Source: Pseudomonadota bacterium
GTDB lineage: Bacteria > Myxococcota_A > UBA796 > CAJQPC01
Direction: 5' to 3'
Length of the DNA: 64,000 nt
NCBI GenBank assembly: GCA_024228935.1
Contig: JAAESX010000091.1
Span: 124,001-188,000, forward strand
Part shown: positions 15,910 through 24,601 of the stretch, piece after piece
Layout of the letters: each line of letters starts with the position of its first letter
How positions within the stretch are numbered: position 1 is the stretch's first letter
The notes under the pieces: model-generated
Told to the model about the DNA's origin: nothing
Databases searched by the model: none
Seen by the model: only the letters and a program-made list of their open reading frames with translations
Made by a program: the position numbers and the translations under genes

Positions 15910-17556
15910 TCAGATGTCCGCGGTGCGACCTGGGCTTGAACTCCGTGTGAATCGGTCCCGGCGGCGGAACAGCATCAAAAAGCCGAGCAGGATCAGCGCG
16001 TTGCCAGACCGACAGCCGCAGAAGCCGCGAACCCCGCTGCCCTGGAGCTTCACGTCTCCGTCCAAGCCCGTGTCGTCGACGCCGCCGTCCGGATCGGTGT
16101 CCAGCGGCACGCCCGTGTCCCCGGTGTCCCCCGTGTCTTCGGACTCGGGCGCCTCGGAGTCCGGTCCGCCGAACGCGCCGATGTCACTGGGCGAGCCATC
16201 GGCGTCCAGCAGGTCCGGCGTGCCCGCGTCGATGCAGGGGGAGCCCTCGGCCAGGTGCAGGTCGTCGGGGTAGGCGACGAACTCGCAGTCCGCCAGGACG
16301 TCGTCCGGGCCCTCGAGCTCGATGGCGTCCAGCTCGAACCAAGCGTTGTGCGAGGCCTCGACCGTGCCGCCGACCGAGACCGGGGTGTCCGGCCCAAAGG
16401 CCCCGATGTTGTTCACGAACTCGGTGTAGGCCGAGCCCAGGGACAGCAGCGACGCGCCGTACTGCGAGGACCCGTCCAGGAAGTCGTTGTTCACCAGGCT
16501 GGCCGACTGGCCCGAGACCGCGAGGACCCCCGTGCCCTGGGCCGTGCCCGCCCGGAAGACCGAGTTCGTCACCTCGACGCTGTTGCCCGTGAGGCTTGCC
16601 ACGCCGCCGTCGCCGTAGGTGGTCTGGCCCTCCTCTAGCCAGACACGGACAAGCGAGATCGACCCGCCGCGAGCGTACAGGAGACCGCCTCCGTTCTGGG
16701 CCGAGCCGCCGGTGGCGCGGACATCCGACATCATCAGGAAGTCGCCGTCGAGCCACGCGATGGCCCCGCCGGCGTTGTAGGTCGTCGACGAGCCCTCGAA
16801 GGTCGTCGACTCGACGACCAGGTCGCCGCCCTGGACGTAGAGAGCTCCTCCGCCGTTGTAGCCGGCGTTGTCGGAGAACTCGGAGCCACTGATCTCGACG
16901 GTCCCACCGACCACCGCGACGCCCCCGCTCGTGCCGTACGTGGTGCTGTTGCCGTCGACGACGGTGTCCTGGAGCACGAGCGAGCCCGAGACCTGCAGCG
17001 CGCCCGGGCCGCTGTAGCCCTGGTTGTCCGACAGGACCGAGCTCTCGATGACGACGTCGCCGTTGACCTCGATGCCGCCGGTCTGGCCATAGGTCGTGGA
17101 GTTCCCGCGAACAGACGAGTCGGTCATCACCAGATCGCCGCCATCGAGCTGGATGGCACCGGCCCCGTCGGGGGAGGCGTTCCCACTCAGCTCGACGGCG
17201 TGGAGGACCAGCGTGACGCCCGCCGAGCTCGTGAACGCCCCAGCACAGCCGACCACCGAGGCGTCCGCGACGGTCAGCTCGTCCGTGTCGATGCGGAAGC
17301 ACGGGTCCGAGCCGTTCCCCGTGAAGTCGATCCCCTCGAACGACGACGGGCTCTCCAACAGGTGACGCCCGATGATCTCGACGTCGCCGTCGGCACGGAC
17401 CTCGACCTCGGCCCCGACCGTCAGGTCCTCGCTGTACCCACCGCCGGCGACGAGGATCTCGTCGCCGTCTTCGGCCGCGTCCAGCGCCTCCTGGATGGTC
17501 GAGTAGTCGGCTGGAACCTCGAGAGTCGCGGCGAGCGCGCTGGTGACGAGCAACAT
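15910..17556 (-). CDS. secreted right-handed beta-helix protein with MYXO-CTERM-like sorting tail
   Basis: The product (548 residues) starts with an unusually short Sec signal (about nine residues, cleavage after S-A-L-A), then V-P-A-D-Y-S-T-I-Q-E-A-L-D-A-A-E-D-G-D, the classic start of parallel beta-helix proteins. Some 18 coils follow with repeats such as G-N-S-T-T-Y-G-x-x-G-G and S-G-x-x-F-S-D-N-x-G-Y-N-G-G-G-A-L. A D/T/G linker leads to a C-terminal tripartite signal: C-G-C, hydrophobic helix L-I-L-L-G-F-L-M-L-F, then R-R-R. Such tails direct surface anchoring by a rhombosortase-like or myxosortase route. An in-frame stop eight codons upstream confines the start. Probably a surface adhesin or polysaccharide-binding protein. 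Confidence 0.88.
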   Translation of the reverse strand: MLLVTSALAATLEVPADYSTIQEALDAAEDGDEILVAGGGYSEDLTVGAEVEVRADGDVEIIGRHLLESPSSFEGIDFTGNGSDPCFRIDTDELTVADASVVGCAGAFTSSAGVTLVLHAVELSGNASPDGAGAIQLDGGDLVMTDSSVRGNSTTYGQTGGIEVNGDVVIESSVLSDNQGYSGPGALQVSGSLVLQDTVVDGNSTTYGTSGGVAVVGGTVEISGSEFSDNAGYNGGGALYVQGGDLVVESTTFEGSSTTYNAGGAIAWLDGDFLMMSDVRATGGSAQNGGGLLYARGGSISLVRVWLEEGQTTYGDGGVASLTGNSVEVTNSVFRAGTAQGTGVLAVSGQSASLVNNDFLDGSSQYGASLLSLGSAYTEFVNNIGAFGPDTPVSVGGTVEASHNAWFELDAIELEGPDDVLADCEFVAYPDDLHLAEGSPCIDAGTPDLLDADGSPSDIGAFGGPDSEAPESEDTGDTGDTGVPLDTDPDGGVDDTGLDGDVKLQGSGVRGFCGCRSGNALILLGFLMLFRRRDRFTRSSSPGRTADI

Positions 17557-17566
17557 GCCGGCGATG

Positions 17567-18079
17567 CTACCCGGTCTTCAGCGTCCGCAGGCTCGCGAGG
17601 ACCTCGTCGCGGAACGCCGGCTCGGTCGGACCGTCGTCGCCGAACGCCTGATGGAACGACCCCATCGCGTGTGCCCCGACCACCGTTGCGCCCCAGTGCG
17701 GAAGCAGGCCGGCCCAGTGCGAGGTGTTCGTCAGCCCGCCGCGCGGCCCCGGTGAGGTGCTGAGCAGGACGGTCGGCATCGCGAAGACCTTCCGGTCGAC
17801 GCGCGAGACCCAGTCGATGGCGTTCTTCAGCATCGCGGGAGGCCCGCCGTTGTGCTCGGGCATCGCCAGGATGAGCCCGTCGGCAGCATGCAGCCGGTCG
17901 TACAGCGCTTGCATCGACGCCGGAACTCCCTTTTCTCGTTCGAGATCCACCGAGAAGATGGGCGCGGGGAAGTCGAGGACCCGGACGACGTCCGCACGGA
18001 TCTGAGCCGCGGCCCAGGTGACGAAGCGGTGGTTGATGGAGTCGAGGGCAGAGCTACCGGAGAGAGCGAGGATGGCCAT
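17567..18079 (-). CDS. NAD(P)H-dependent FMN reductase family protein
   Basis: A 170-residue flavodoxin-like protein. The N-terminal L-S-G-S-S-A-L-D-S-I-N phosphate-binding loop, the central L-I-L-A-M-P-E-H-N-G-G-P-P-A-M-L-K-N-A-I-D-W-V-S segment and the later S-T-S-P-G-P-R-G-G match the azobenzene/NADPH-dependent FMN reductase family (PF03358). It should bind FMN and reduce quinones, azo compounds or free flavin in the cytoplasm. It ends 10 bp before the beta-helix gene start and is preceded by a small membrane protein on the same strand. Confidence 0.87.
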   Translation of the reverse strand: MAILALSGSSALDSINHRFVTWAAAQIRADVVRVLDFPAPIFSVDLEREKGVPASMQALYDRLHAADGLILAMPEHNGGPPAMLKNAIDWVSRVDRKVFAMPTVLLSTSPGPRGGLTNTSHWAGLLPHWGATVVGAHAMGSFHQAFGDDGPTEPAFRDEVLASLRTLKTG

Positions 18080-18094
18080 CGCCCACGCCTAACG

Positions 18095-18487
18095 TCAGGT
18101 CCCCGGCTCGCGCTCGCCCCCCAGCCAGCCCCGGACGTCGTTCGCGTCCAGGACGAGCGAGAGGTCGTTCACCGCGACCAGCCCGATGAGCCACCACGCC
18201 ATCGCGCCCTCGGCGGAGCCGATCCGCGTCGCCAGCCAAGGGACGCTGATGAGCCAGGGCCAGTGCCCCGCGCCCAGGATCCGGGTGAACCCGAACCACC
18301 ACGTCAGCGTCATCATCCCGGCGCCTGCGACCGCGAAGACTCCGAGCGTGACGACCGCCTCGAGCGAGGGCAGGAAGAACAGGGGGACGACGCCGTTCAC
18401 GACGACCATCAGCCCCACCCACAGCGCCCAGGGGCCCGTGCCGAGCACACCGCGAAAGAACGTCATCGGGACCGACAGGATCGACAT
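18095..18487 (-). CDS. small integral membrane protein
   Basis: A 130-residue protein with four hydrophobic helices (about residues 15-37, 43-67, 73-90, 97-115) and a polar C-terminus containing N-D-L-S-L-V-L-D-A-N-D-V-R-G-W-L. No cofactor or catalytic motif is visible. The ATG at 18487 leaves 70 bp to the divergent ppx start; in-frame upstream starts would run into that gene. It ends 15 bp before the FMN reductase start and may be cotranscribed with it. Function unknown. Confidence 0.7.
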   Translation of the reverse strand: MSILSVPMTFFRGVLGTGPWALWVGLMVVVNGVVPLFFLPSLEAVVTLGVFAVAGAGMMTLTWWFGFTRILGAGHWPWLISVPWLATRIGSAEGAMAWWLIGLVAVNDLSLVLDANDVRGWLGGEREPGT

Positions 18488-18557
18488 GCTCGCCACGATG
18501 CCAGGGCGGGCCGAGCGTCGCACTGGAGTGTTCGCAGGCGATGAGGTATCCAGCGTC

Positions 18558-20042
18558 ATGCCGCAGCAGATCGCCGCGATCGACCTGGGATCGAACTCCT
18601 TCCACCTGGTGGCCGCCGCGGTCCGCGAGGGGATCCAGATCGTCGACCGCCTGAAGGACCCCGTCCGACTCGCCGCGGGCCTGGACGCCGACCGGAACCT
18701 GGACGAGGCCAGCCAGGAGCGCGCCCTGGCCTGCCTGCGTCGGTTCGGGCAGCGCCTGGCCGAGGTCCCCTGCGGCTCGGTCCGGGCGGTCGGCACCAAC
18801 GCGCTGCGCCAGGCGCGAAACAGCGAGGCGTTCCTGGTCCGCGCACAGCAAGCGCTGGGCCACCGGATCGAGGTGGTCAGCGGCCGCGAGGAGGCCCGCC
18901 TCATCTACCTGGGCGTCGGGCGCGACCTGGAACAGCAAGGCCCTCGCCTGGTCGTGGACATCGGCGGGGGCAGCACGGAGCTGGCCGTCGGCGAAGGCGC
19001 AGACCCTCTGATGGTCGACAGCCTGTACATGGGCTGCGTGTCCTGGACGATGCGGTTCTTCTCGGACGGCCGGGTCAACGAGGAACGGATGGACGCGGCC
19101 GTCACAGCGGCCAGGATGGAGCTCTCGGCCGTGAAGCGCCGCTATCGGGGCGCCGACTGGGACGTGGTCCTGGGCTCATCGGGCACGATCAAGGCGGTCG
19201 ACAACCTGCTTCGCGACAACCACCTGTCGCCCGATGGCATCACCCCCGAGGGCTGCGCCCGCCTGCGCGCCCGGGTGATCCGAGCAGGTCGCATCCGGGA
19301 CCTCTACCTGCAGGGCCTGTCCGAGACGCGACGCGAGGTCCTGCCGGGCGGCCTGGCCGTGCTCATCGCGGTGCTGGAAGCGCTCCGCATCGAGCAGATG
19401 GCGGCCAGCCAGGGCGCGCTGCGCGAGGGGCTGCTCGTCGACCTCGTCGGGCGGCTGACCGACGCCGACACGCGGACCGCCACGGTCGAGAACCAGCAGC
19501 GCCGGTACGGCGTCGACCACGAACAGGGCGAGCGGGTGGCGAAGACGGCCACCGCCATCGCGACCGCAGTCTCCGACGGCTGGATGCTCGACGAGCGCGA
19601 CGTCCGCCTCGTCGGCTGGGCCGCGGGGCTACACGAGGTGGGCACCGCCATCGCGTTCGCCGGGCACCACAAGCACGGCGCCCACATGCTCGAGCACGCG
19701 GAGCTCCCCGGCTTCACTCGCCAGGACCAGCGCGCCATCTCGCTCATCGTGCGTGGCCACCGCGGCAAGTTCCTTCCCCAGGACCTGGCCGCCCAGGCGA
19801 CGCTCGAGGACGACGGGGGCCGCGCCGTCATCCGCCTGGCGCTACTGCTGCGCGTCGCGGCCTGCCTCCACCGCACGCGCTCACCCCGGCCTCGGCCCGT
19901 GCTGAACGCGGCGGTCGAGGACGACCTCCTCCACCTCGTCTTCCCCGAGGGCTACCTGGCGGACCACCCGCTGACCGTGATGGACCTCGAGCGCACCACG
20001 AACGCGTTCAAGCGTGCGGGTCTGGCCCTGCGCTACGAGTAG
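18558..20042 (+). CDS. ppx: Ppx/GppA family exopolyphosphatase
   Basis: The 494-residue protein has the actin-like ASKHA N-terminal domains of Ppx/GppA: A-A-I-D-L-G-S-N-S-F-H-L at residues 6-17, G-T-N-A-L-R-Q-A-R-N, the second phosphate loop D-I-G-G-G-S-T-E-L-A, and G-S-S-G-T-I. The C-terminal 180 residues form an HD-like helical domain (H-E-V-G near the middle), as in longer Ppx enzymes. It removes terminal phosphate from polyphosphate or pppGpp. It is convergent with sixA, overlapping it by 10 bp, and faces the ppk1-ppk2-sixA operon, so the degrading enzyme lies beside the polymerising enzymes. Confidence 0.92.
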   Translation: MPQQIAAIDLGSNSFHLVAAAVREGIQIVDRLKDPVRLAAGLDADRNLDEASQERALACLRRFGQRLAEVPCGSVRAVGTNALRQARNSEAFLVRAQQALGHRIEVVSGREEARLIYLGVGRDLEQQGPRLVVDIGGGSTELAVGEGADPLMVDSLYMGCVSWTMRFFSDGRVNEERMDAAVTAARMELSAVKRRYRGADWDVVLGSSGTIKAVDNLLRDNHLSPDGITPEGCARLRARVIRAGRIRDLYLQGLSETRREVLPGGLAVLIAVLEALRIEQMAASQGALREGLLVDLVGRLTDADTRTATVENQQRRYGVDHEQGERVAKTATAIATAVSDGWMLDERDVRLVGWAAGLHEVGTAIAFAGHHKHGAHMLEHAELPGFTRQDQRAISLIVRGHRGKFLPQDLAAQATLEDDGGRAVIRLALLLRVAACLHRTRSPRPRPVLNAAVEDDLLHLVFPEGYLADHPLTVMDLERTTNAFKRAGLALRYE

Positions 20043-20530
20043 CTTGAGCGCGGAGGCCGCGGCCGCAGGATGTCCTCGACCGTCCACCGCCCATCCAGCG
20101 CCTCTACCCAGCTCGTCCCGCGCCCTTCGAGCAGCGCCACGTTGCAGGTCGTCAGGCGGTGCCAGGTGCCGGTCAGCTGCTCGACAGCCTGCTCCCAGCC
20201 GGGGTTGTGACCCACGACGAGCGCCGTCCCGATCTCGGGATCGAGCTGGCCCAGGTGCTGCCGAAGGACGGGAAGACCCACGTGGTAGGGCGCCCGGTGG
20301 AAGGTCACCGGTGCGTCGAGGCCCAGCCGCTCCCACGTCTCGGTGGCTCGGACCGCGTCACTGCACAGCGCGACGTCCGGCTCCCACCCCAGCTGGGTGA
20401 TGCGCAGCCCCATCTCGGGTGCGTCCCGACGGCCTCGCCCCTTGAGCGGCCTCTCCCAGTCGGTCGCCGCGGTCGCCTTCCAGGACGATTTCCCGTGCCG
20501 TACCAGCACGATACGGCGACACACCGTCAC
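20033..20530 (-). CDS. sixA: SixA-type histidine phosphatase
   Basis: A 165-residue member of the histidine phosphatase (phosphoglycerate mutase-like) superfamily. It has the catalytic R-H-G-K-S-S-W at the N-terminus and a second His in V-V-G-H-N-P-G-W, the hallmark of SixA, which removes phosphate from phosphohistidine proteins. The GTG at 20530 overlaps the ppk2 stop (GTGA), so it is translationally coupled to the polyphosphate kinases; SixA homologues often cluster with ppk genes. Its local substrate could be a phosphohistidine or another phosphate ester; this is not readable from the sequence. Confidence 0.9.
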   Translation of the reverse strand: MTVCRRIVLVRHGKSSWKATAATDWERPLKGRGRRDAPEMGLRITQLGWEPDVALCSDAVRATETWERLGLDAPVTFHRAPYHVGLPVLRQHLGQLDPEIGTALVVGHNPGWEQAVEQLTGTWHRLTTCNVALLEGRGTSWVEALDGRWTVEDILRPRPPRSSYS

Positions 20531-21381
20531 GACAGGAGCGCTCGCATCTCGTGCAATCGCTCCAGCTCTTCGGGCGCCAGCTCGGGGTAGCGCGGGTCGA
20601 TGGCCTGCAGCGTGCGCATCACGATGTCGGCGACCGTGGCCCGCATGAACGGCTTGTCGTCCGCGGGGATGCAATACCAGGGGGCGTTGGGCCGGGACGT
20701 CGCGTTCAGGGTCTGCTCATACGCGGCCATGTACTCGTCCCAGTGCGCGCGCGTCTTCAGGTCGCCCGCCTCGAACTTCCAGTTCTTGCCCGGGTTGTCG
20801 ATGCGCGCAAGTAGCCGGTTCCGCTGCTCTTCCTTGCTCACGTTCAGGAAGAACTTCACGATGACCGTGCCGTTCCGAGCCAGGTGGGCCTCGTGCTCGC
20901 GAATGCTCCGCTCGCGGTCGGTCCAGATGGTCTCCGGCACGTCGGGCAGCCGCTGGTTCTCCAGGATGCTCGGGTGGACGCGGACGACCAGGAGCTCCTC
21001 GTAGTAGCTGCGGTTGAAGATGCCGATTCGTCCGCGCTCGGGCATGCAACGGCTGGTCCGCCACAGGAAGTCGTGGTCGAGCTCCTTCTGGCTGGGGCGC
21101 TTGAACGCGAAGACCTGGCAACCGGCGGGGTTCACGCCGCTCATCACGGCGCGAATGGTGCTGTCCTTCCCGGCGGCGTCCATCGCCTGGAAGACGAAGA
21201 GCACCGCGTGCCGGTCGCTCGCGAACAGCCGGTCCTGCAGGTCCCGGATCTCGTCGATGGAGCGCTTGAGCCGCTTCTTGTCGCGCTTCTTGTCGCGCGA
21301 GGGCGGCTCGGTGGCGTGGTCTTCGCGCGTGAACGTGCCGTCGAAGGGAACGCGGAACGGGCTGGCGACCGGTTCGATCAT
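20527..21381 (-). CDS. ppk2: polyphosphate kinase 2 (PPK2)
   Basis: A 284-residue one-domain PPK2. A Walker A-like loop (F-Q-A-M-D-A-A-G-K-D-S, residues 64-74), the lid/substrate segment G-V-N-P-A-G-C-Q-V-F-A-F-K-R-P-S, and F-N-R-S-Y-Y-E-E-L at 122-130 with the following V-R-V-H-P are family hallmarks. PPK2 enzymes use polyphosphate to phosphorylate nucleoside mono- or diphosphates, or make polyphosphate from GTP/ATP. The start ATG overlaps the ppk1 stop (ATGA) and its stop overlaps sixA. Class (I, II or III) cannot be set from sequence alone by eye. Confidence 0.93.
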   Translation of the reverse strand: MIEPVASPFRVPFDGTFTREDHATEPPSRDKKRDKKRLKRSIDEIRDLQDRLFASDRHAVLFVFQAMDAAGKDSTIRAVMSGVNPAGCQVFAFKRPSQKELDHDFLWRTSRCMPERGRIGIFNRSYYEELLVVRVHPSILENQRLPDVPETIWTDRERSIREHEAHLARNGTVIVKFFLNVSKEEQRNRLLARIDNPGKNWKFEAGDLKTRAHWDEYMAAYEQTLNATSRPNAPWYCIPADDKPFMRATVADIVMRTLQAIDPRYPELAPEELERLHEMRALLS

Positions 21382-23462
21382 CCGTGGAAGTCCGCCAGGC
21401 CGGCCAGGAGCTCCTGCTGGCAGGCTCTCGCCGGCTCGCCAGAGGGCACACGCTCCCAGCTGCCGTCCGACTGCAGCGCCCAGGCGAGCGCGTTGTCGTG
21501 GAGCGGGGCCTCGAGCGTCTCCTCGACGACCCGGGCCTTCAGCGCGCGGTCGTCGACGGGCCAGGCGGTCTCGACCCGACGGTGCAGGTTCCGCTCCATC
21601 CAGTCGGCGCTCGCGCAGAGCACCTGGTCCTCGCCGGCGGCATGGAACCGGTAGATCCGCGCATGCTCGAGGAACCGTCCGACGATGCTGCGCACCGAGA
21701 TGTTCTCCGAGAGACCGGGGACACCGGGCCGGAGCCGGCAGATGCCGCGGACCACCAGCTGGATGGGCACGCCGGCCCGCGAGGCCGCGTACATCGCGTC
21801 GATGACCTGGGGCTCCGACAGGCTGTTCAGCCGAGCCTGGATGCCGCAGGGCTTGCCGAGCGCCGCCTGCTCAGCCTCGAACGCGATGGCGTTGAGCAGG
21901 TGTGGGAACAACGTGAACGGCGAGTGCAACAGCCGTTCGGTCTCGGCGACCTTGCCCAGACCGGACATCTCGATGAACAGCGCCTGGACGTCCGCCGCGA
22001 TCCGCTTGTCGGCCGTCATGTAGGAGATGTCGGTGTACAGTCGCGCCGTCCCGCTGTGGTAGTTGCCGGTCCCGAGGTGCACGTAGCGCCGGAGCGACTT
22101 CCCTTCGCGGCGCACGATGAGCAGCATCTTGCTGTGGCACTTGTGGCCCACGACGCCGTAGACGACGTTGGCCCCCGCCTCCTGAAGCCGCTCGGCCAGC
22201 TGGATGTTGGCGGCCTCGTCGAAGCGAGCGCGGAGCTCGATGATCACGCAGACCGCCTTGCCTCGCCAGGCGGCCTCGAGCAGCGCTTCCGCGATCGCGC
22301 TCTCGGAGCCGGTCCGGTAGAGCGTCTGCTTGATGGCGACGACGTTCGGGTCGAGAGCGGCCTGTCGGACCAGCTCCACGACCGGGGCGAACGACTGGTA
22401 GGGGTGGTGCAGCAGCACGTCCCGCTCGTTCAGCACCTCGAACAGGTCGCTCTTGGGCTCGATCCCGTCCGGGAGGGCCGGCACGAACGGCCGGTACTTC
22501 AGGTCGGGGCGGTCGACCAGCTGGCAGAGCGCACCCAGTCGATGCAGGTTGACCGGTCCGTTGACGCGGTAGACGTGCGCCTCGGTGAGCTCGACCTCCT
22601 CGAGCAGCGACCGGGCCACGGACTTCTTGCACGTGTCGGCGATCTCGATGCGGACCGCGTGGCCGTAGTTGCGTCGACGGAGCTCACCCTGGAGCGCGCT
22701 CAGCAGATCGACGCTCTCTTCCTCGTCGACCCACATGTCCGAGTTCCGTGTGACGCGGAACTGGTGGCACGCCTTCACGCGCATGCCTGGGAACAGCTCG
22801 CTCATGTGGGCGTGGATGACGCTCGACAGCAGCGCGAAGCAGTGGCCTCGGCCCGGCAGCGCGACGATTCGGGGGAGCGCCCGCGGGACCTGGACGACCG
22901 CCAGTCCGCTCTGGCGCCCGAACGCATCCTCGCCCGAGAGCGTGACGATGAAGTTCAGGGACTTGTTCTGCACCTCGGGGAACGGATGCGTCGGGTCGAG
23001 ACCCAAGGGGGTCAAGACGGGCAGGGCCTGCTCGAGGAACCACTTGCGCAGCATTCGCCGCTGTGACTCGTTCCAGGCGGCCCGCTTCAGCAGGAAGACG
23101 TCCTCGGTCTCGAGCTGCGGAAGGAGCTGGTTGTTCAGGACATCGTACTGGCGTCGGACGAGCGCCTGGGCCGAGACCGAGATGCGCTGCAGGACCTCGG
23201 TCGGCAACAGCCCGTCGGGGGCGTTGGAGCCCAGACCGAGCGCGACGCGCTGCTCGAGCCCGGCCACCCGGACCTCGAAGAACTCGTCGAGGTTCGAGCT
23301 GACGATGGTGAGGAACCGAAGCCGCTCCAGGAGTGGGACGGCCGGGTCCTCGGCCTGGGCCAGGACCCGGCGGTTGAACTCGAGAGCGGACAGCTCGCGG
23401 TTGAGGAAGCGACCGACATCCGAGGGTGCGTCGACGATCGCGCTGTGGGGAGCGAGTTCCAT
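21378..23462 (-). CDS. ppk1: polyphosphate kinase 1 (PPK1)
   Basis: The 694-residue enzyme has the full PPK1 layout: N domain (F-L-N-R-E-L-S-A-L-E-F-N-R-R-V near residue 18), head domain, and two PLD-like catalytic domains. The autophosphorylated His is His443 in C-H-S-K-M-L-L, followed by H-L-G-T-G-N-Y and T-A-R-L-Y-T-D; the second catalytic His is His600 in L-E-H-A-R-I-Y. H-H-P-Y-Q-S-F and R-G-I-C-R-L-R-P-G are also present. PPK1 reversibly polymerises ATP gamma-phosphate into polyphosphate at the membrane. First gene of ppk1-ppk2-sixA, transcribed away from the GNAT gene 38 bp upstream. Confidence 0.96.
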   Translation of the reverse strand: MELAPHSAIVDAPSDVGRFLNRELSALEFNRRVLAQAEDPAVPLLERLRFLTIVSSNLDEFFEVRVAGLEQRVALGLGSNAPDGLLPTEVLQRISVSAQALVRRQYDVLNNQLLPQLETEDVFLLKRAAWNESQRRMLRKWFLEQALPVLTPLGLDPTHPFPEVQNKSLNFIVTLSGEDAFGRQSGLAVVQVPRALPRIVALPGRGHCFALLSSVIHAHMSELFPGMRVKACHQFRVTRNSDMWVDEEESVDLLSALQGELRRRNYGHAVRIEIADTCKKSVARSLLEEVELTEAHVYRVNGPVNLHRLGALCQLVDRPDLKYRPFVPALPDGIEPKSDLFEVLNERDVLLHHPYQSFAPVVELVRQAALDPNVVAIKQTLYRTGSESAIAEALLEAAWRGKAVCVIIELRARFDEAANIQLAERLQEAGANVVYGVVGHKCHSKMLLIVRREGKSLRRYVHLGTGNYHSGTARLYTDISYMTADKRIAADVQALFIEMSGLGKVAETERLLHSPFTLFPHLLNAIAFEAEQAALGKPCGIQARLNSLSEPQVIDAMYAASRAGVPIQLVVRGICRLRPGVPGLSENISVRSIVGRFLEHARIYRFHAAGEDQVLCASADWMERNLHRRVETAWPVDDRALKARVVEETLEAPLHDNALAWALQSDGSWERVPSGEPARACQQELLAGLADFHG

Positions 23463-23500
23463 GAGAGCCCCTGTGCCACCCCCCAGATTAGATCGGCTGT

Positions 23501-24001
23501 GTGACGACGCGCGGGCAGCCCAACGTGAGGATCCGACCGCTGGCGGGCGAGGCCGAGCTGGACCTGGTCGCCCGGCGGATGCGCGCCACGCTGGCCGAGG
23601 TCATCGGCCCCGATGGCGAGTCGATGTACACGCTGGAATGGCTGCGCGATCGAGTCCGACAGCACCTGGATGGTCGGCATGTCGGGGCGGCCTTCGTGGC
23701 GGAGCTCGACGGCGCCGTCGCGGGACACACCATCGTCCGTCGAGAGGAGGGCTGCGGCCTCTTCTCGACCACCTACGTCGACCCCGCGGCGCGCCGGGCA
23801 GGGATCGCGGAGGCCCTGCTCGAGCGGGGCGAGGAGTGGATCCGCGCGCAGGGCCTGGAGAGAGCCGCGACCCACACCGCCGGGGGCAACACGCCGCTGC
23901 TGAAGCTGTACGAGCGGCGCGGCTACGCCGTCGTGTTCACGGACCCCGACAGCGGCATGGTCCGCCTCGAGGCCGACCTCACGGCAGGATCCCGTACGTG
24001 A
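23501..24001 (+). CDS. GNAT family N-acetyltransferase
   Basis: A 166-residue protein with the GNAT fold: the beta4/acetyl-CoA loop S-T-T-Y-V-D-P-A-A-R-R-A-G-I-A-E-A-L-L gives the pyrophosphate-binding R/Q-x-x-G-x-A pattern, and the C-terminal G-N-T-P-L-L-K-L-Y-E-R-R-G-Y is typical. It should transfer acetyl from acetyl-CoA to an amine; the substrate is not deducible. The start is a GTG 38 bp from the divergent ppk1 start. The 3' end overlaps the convergent lipoprotein gene by 23 bp. Confidence 0.88.
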   Translation: MTTRGQPNVRIRPLAGEAELDLVARRMRATLAEVIGPDGESMYTLEWLRDRVRQHLDGRHVGAAFVAELDGAVAGHTIVRREEGCGLFSTTYVDPAARRAGIAEALLERGEEWIRAQGLERAATHTAGGNTPLLKLYERRGYAVVFTDPDSGMVRLEADLTAGSRT

Positions 24002-24497
24002 GCCGCAACAGGCCGCCGGCGTACAAGTGGTTCGTGCCACGAACCCGGACGTCGTAGCCGCCGAGCCCCTCGGCCCCGAGGAACAGCCCCTCGCCGAGGG
24101 TCAGGCGGAACCCGGCCTGCGTGTACGGACTGGTGAGTCCGACGGCGGTGATCTGGTCGACCGTGCCGAGCTCGACGAGCTTGACCCCACCGGTCCATTG
24201 GAACGCCCACCGGTCGGACATGTGGCAGTGGCCGAGCATCCCCGCGGCGGGCCCGACCAGCGCCCGATCCTGGGCGAACTGACCGCGCACCCCCAGGTGC
24301 AGCTCGTAGTGACAGGGCGCGTCGAAGTCGATGTGCTCGAACCGGATCCGGTTCTGCCAGACGCCGGTCGTGGTCTTCGGCCCGAGCGTCATGTCGAGGC
24401 CGAGGTCCGCCACCACCACGTTCTGGTGGGCCTGGAGGTCGTGCACCACGCCACCCTGGGTGCGCAGCCCAACGCAGCCGAGGAGGAGGAGGATCAC
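23979..24497 (-). CDS. hypothetical outer-membrane-like lipoprotein
   Basis: A 172-residue protein with a seven-residue leader and Cys8, then alternating hydrophobic/polar strands (A-F-Q-W-T-G-G-V-K-L-V-E, T-Q-A-G-F-R-L-T-L-G-E-G-L-F-L-G-A-E-G) ending near an aromatic-rich strand, like a small beta-barrel or lipocalin-type sheet. I recognise no family. Its divergent partner is the FG-GAP gene; 104 bp lie between them and must hold both promoters, with no clear consensus boxes. Confidence 0.65.
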   Translation of the reverse strand: MILLLLGCVGLRTQGGVVHDLQAHQNVVVADLGLDMTLGPKTTTGVWQNRIRFEHIDFDAPCHYELHLGVRGQFAQDRALVGPAAGMLGHCHMSDRWAFQWTGGVKLVELGTVDQITAVGLTSPYTQAGFRLTLGEGLFLGAEGLGGYDVRVRGTNHLYAGGLLRLTYGILP

Positions 24498-24601
24498 GAG
24501 TCGAGTTGCCCAAGGCTGTGGACGGTGGTCATCGACGACGAGCGTAGCGCGCCTGCCCGTCCCGACGCCTCACGTGTCAGAGCGGCTGGGAGAACAGAAC
24601 C

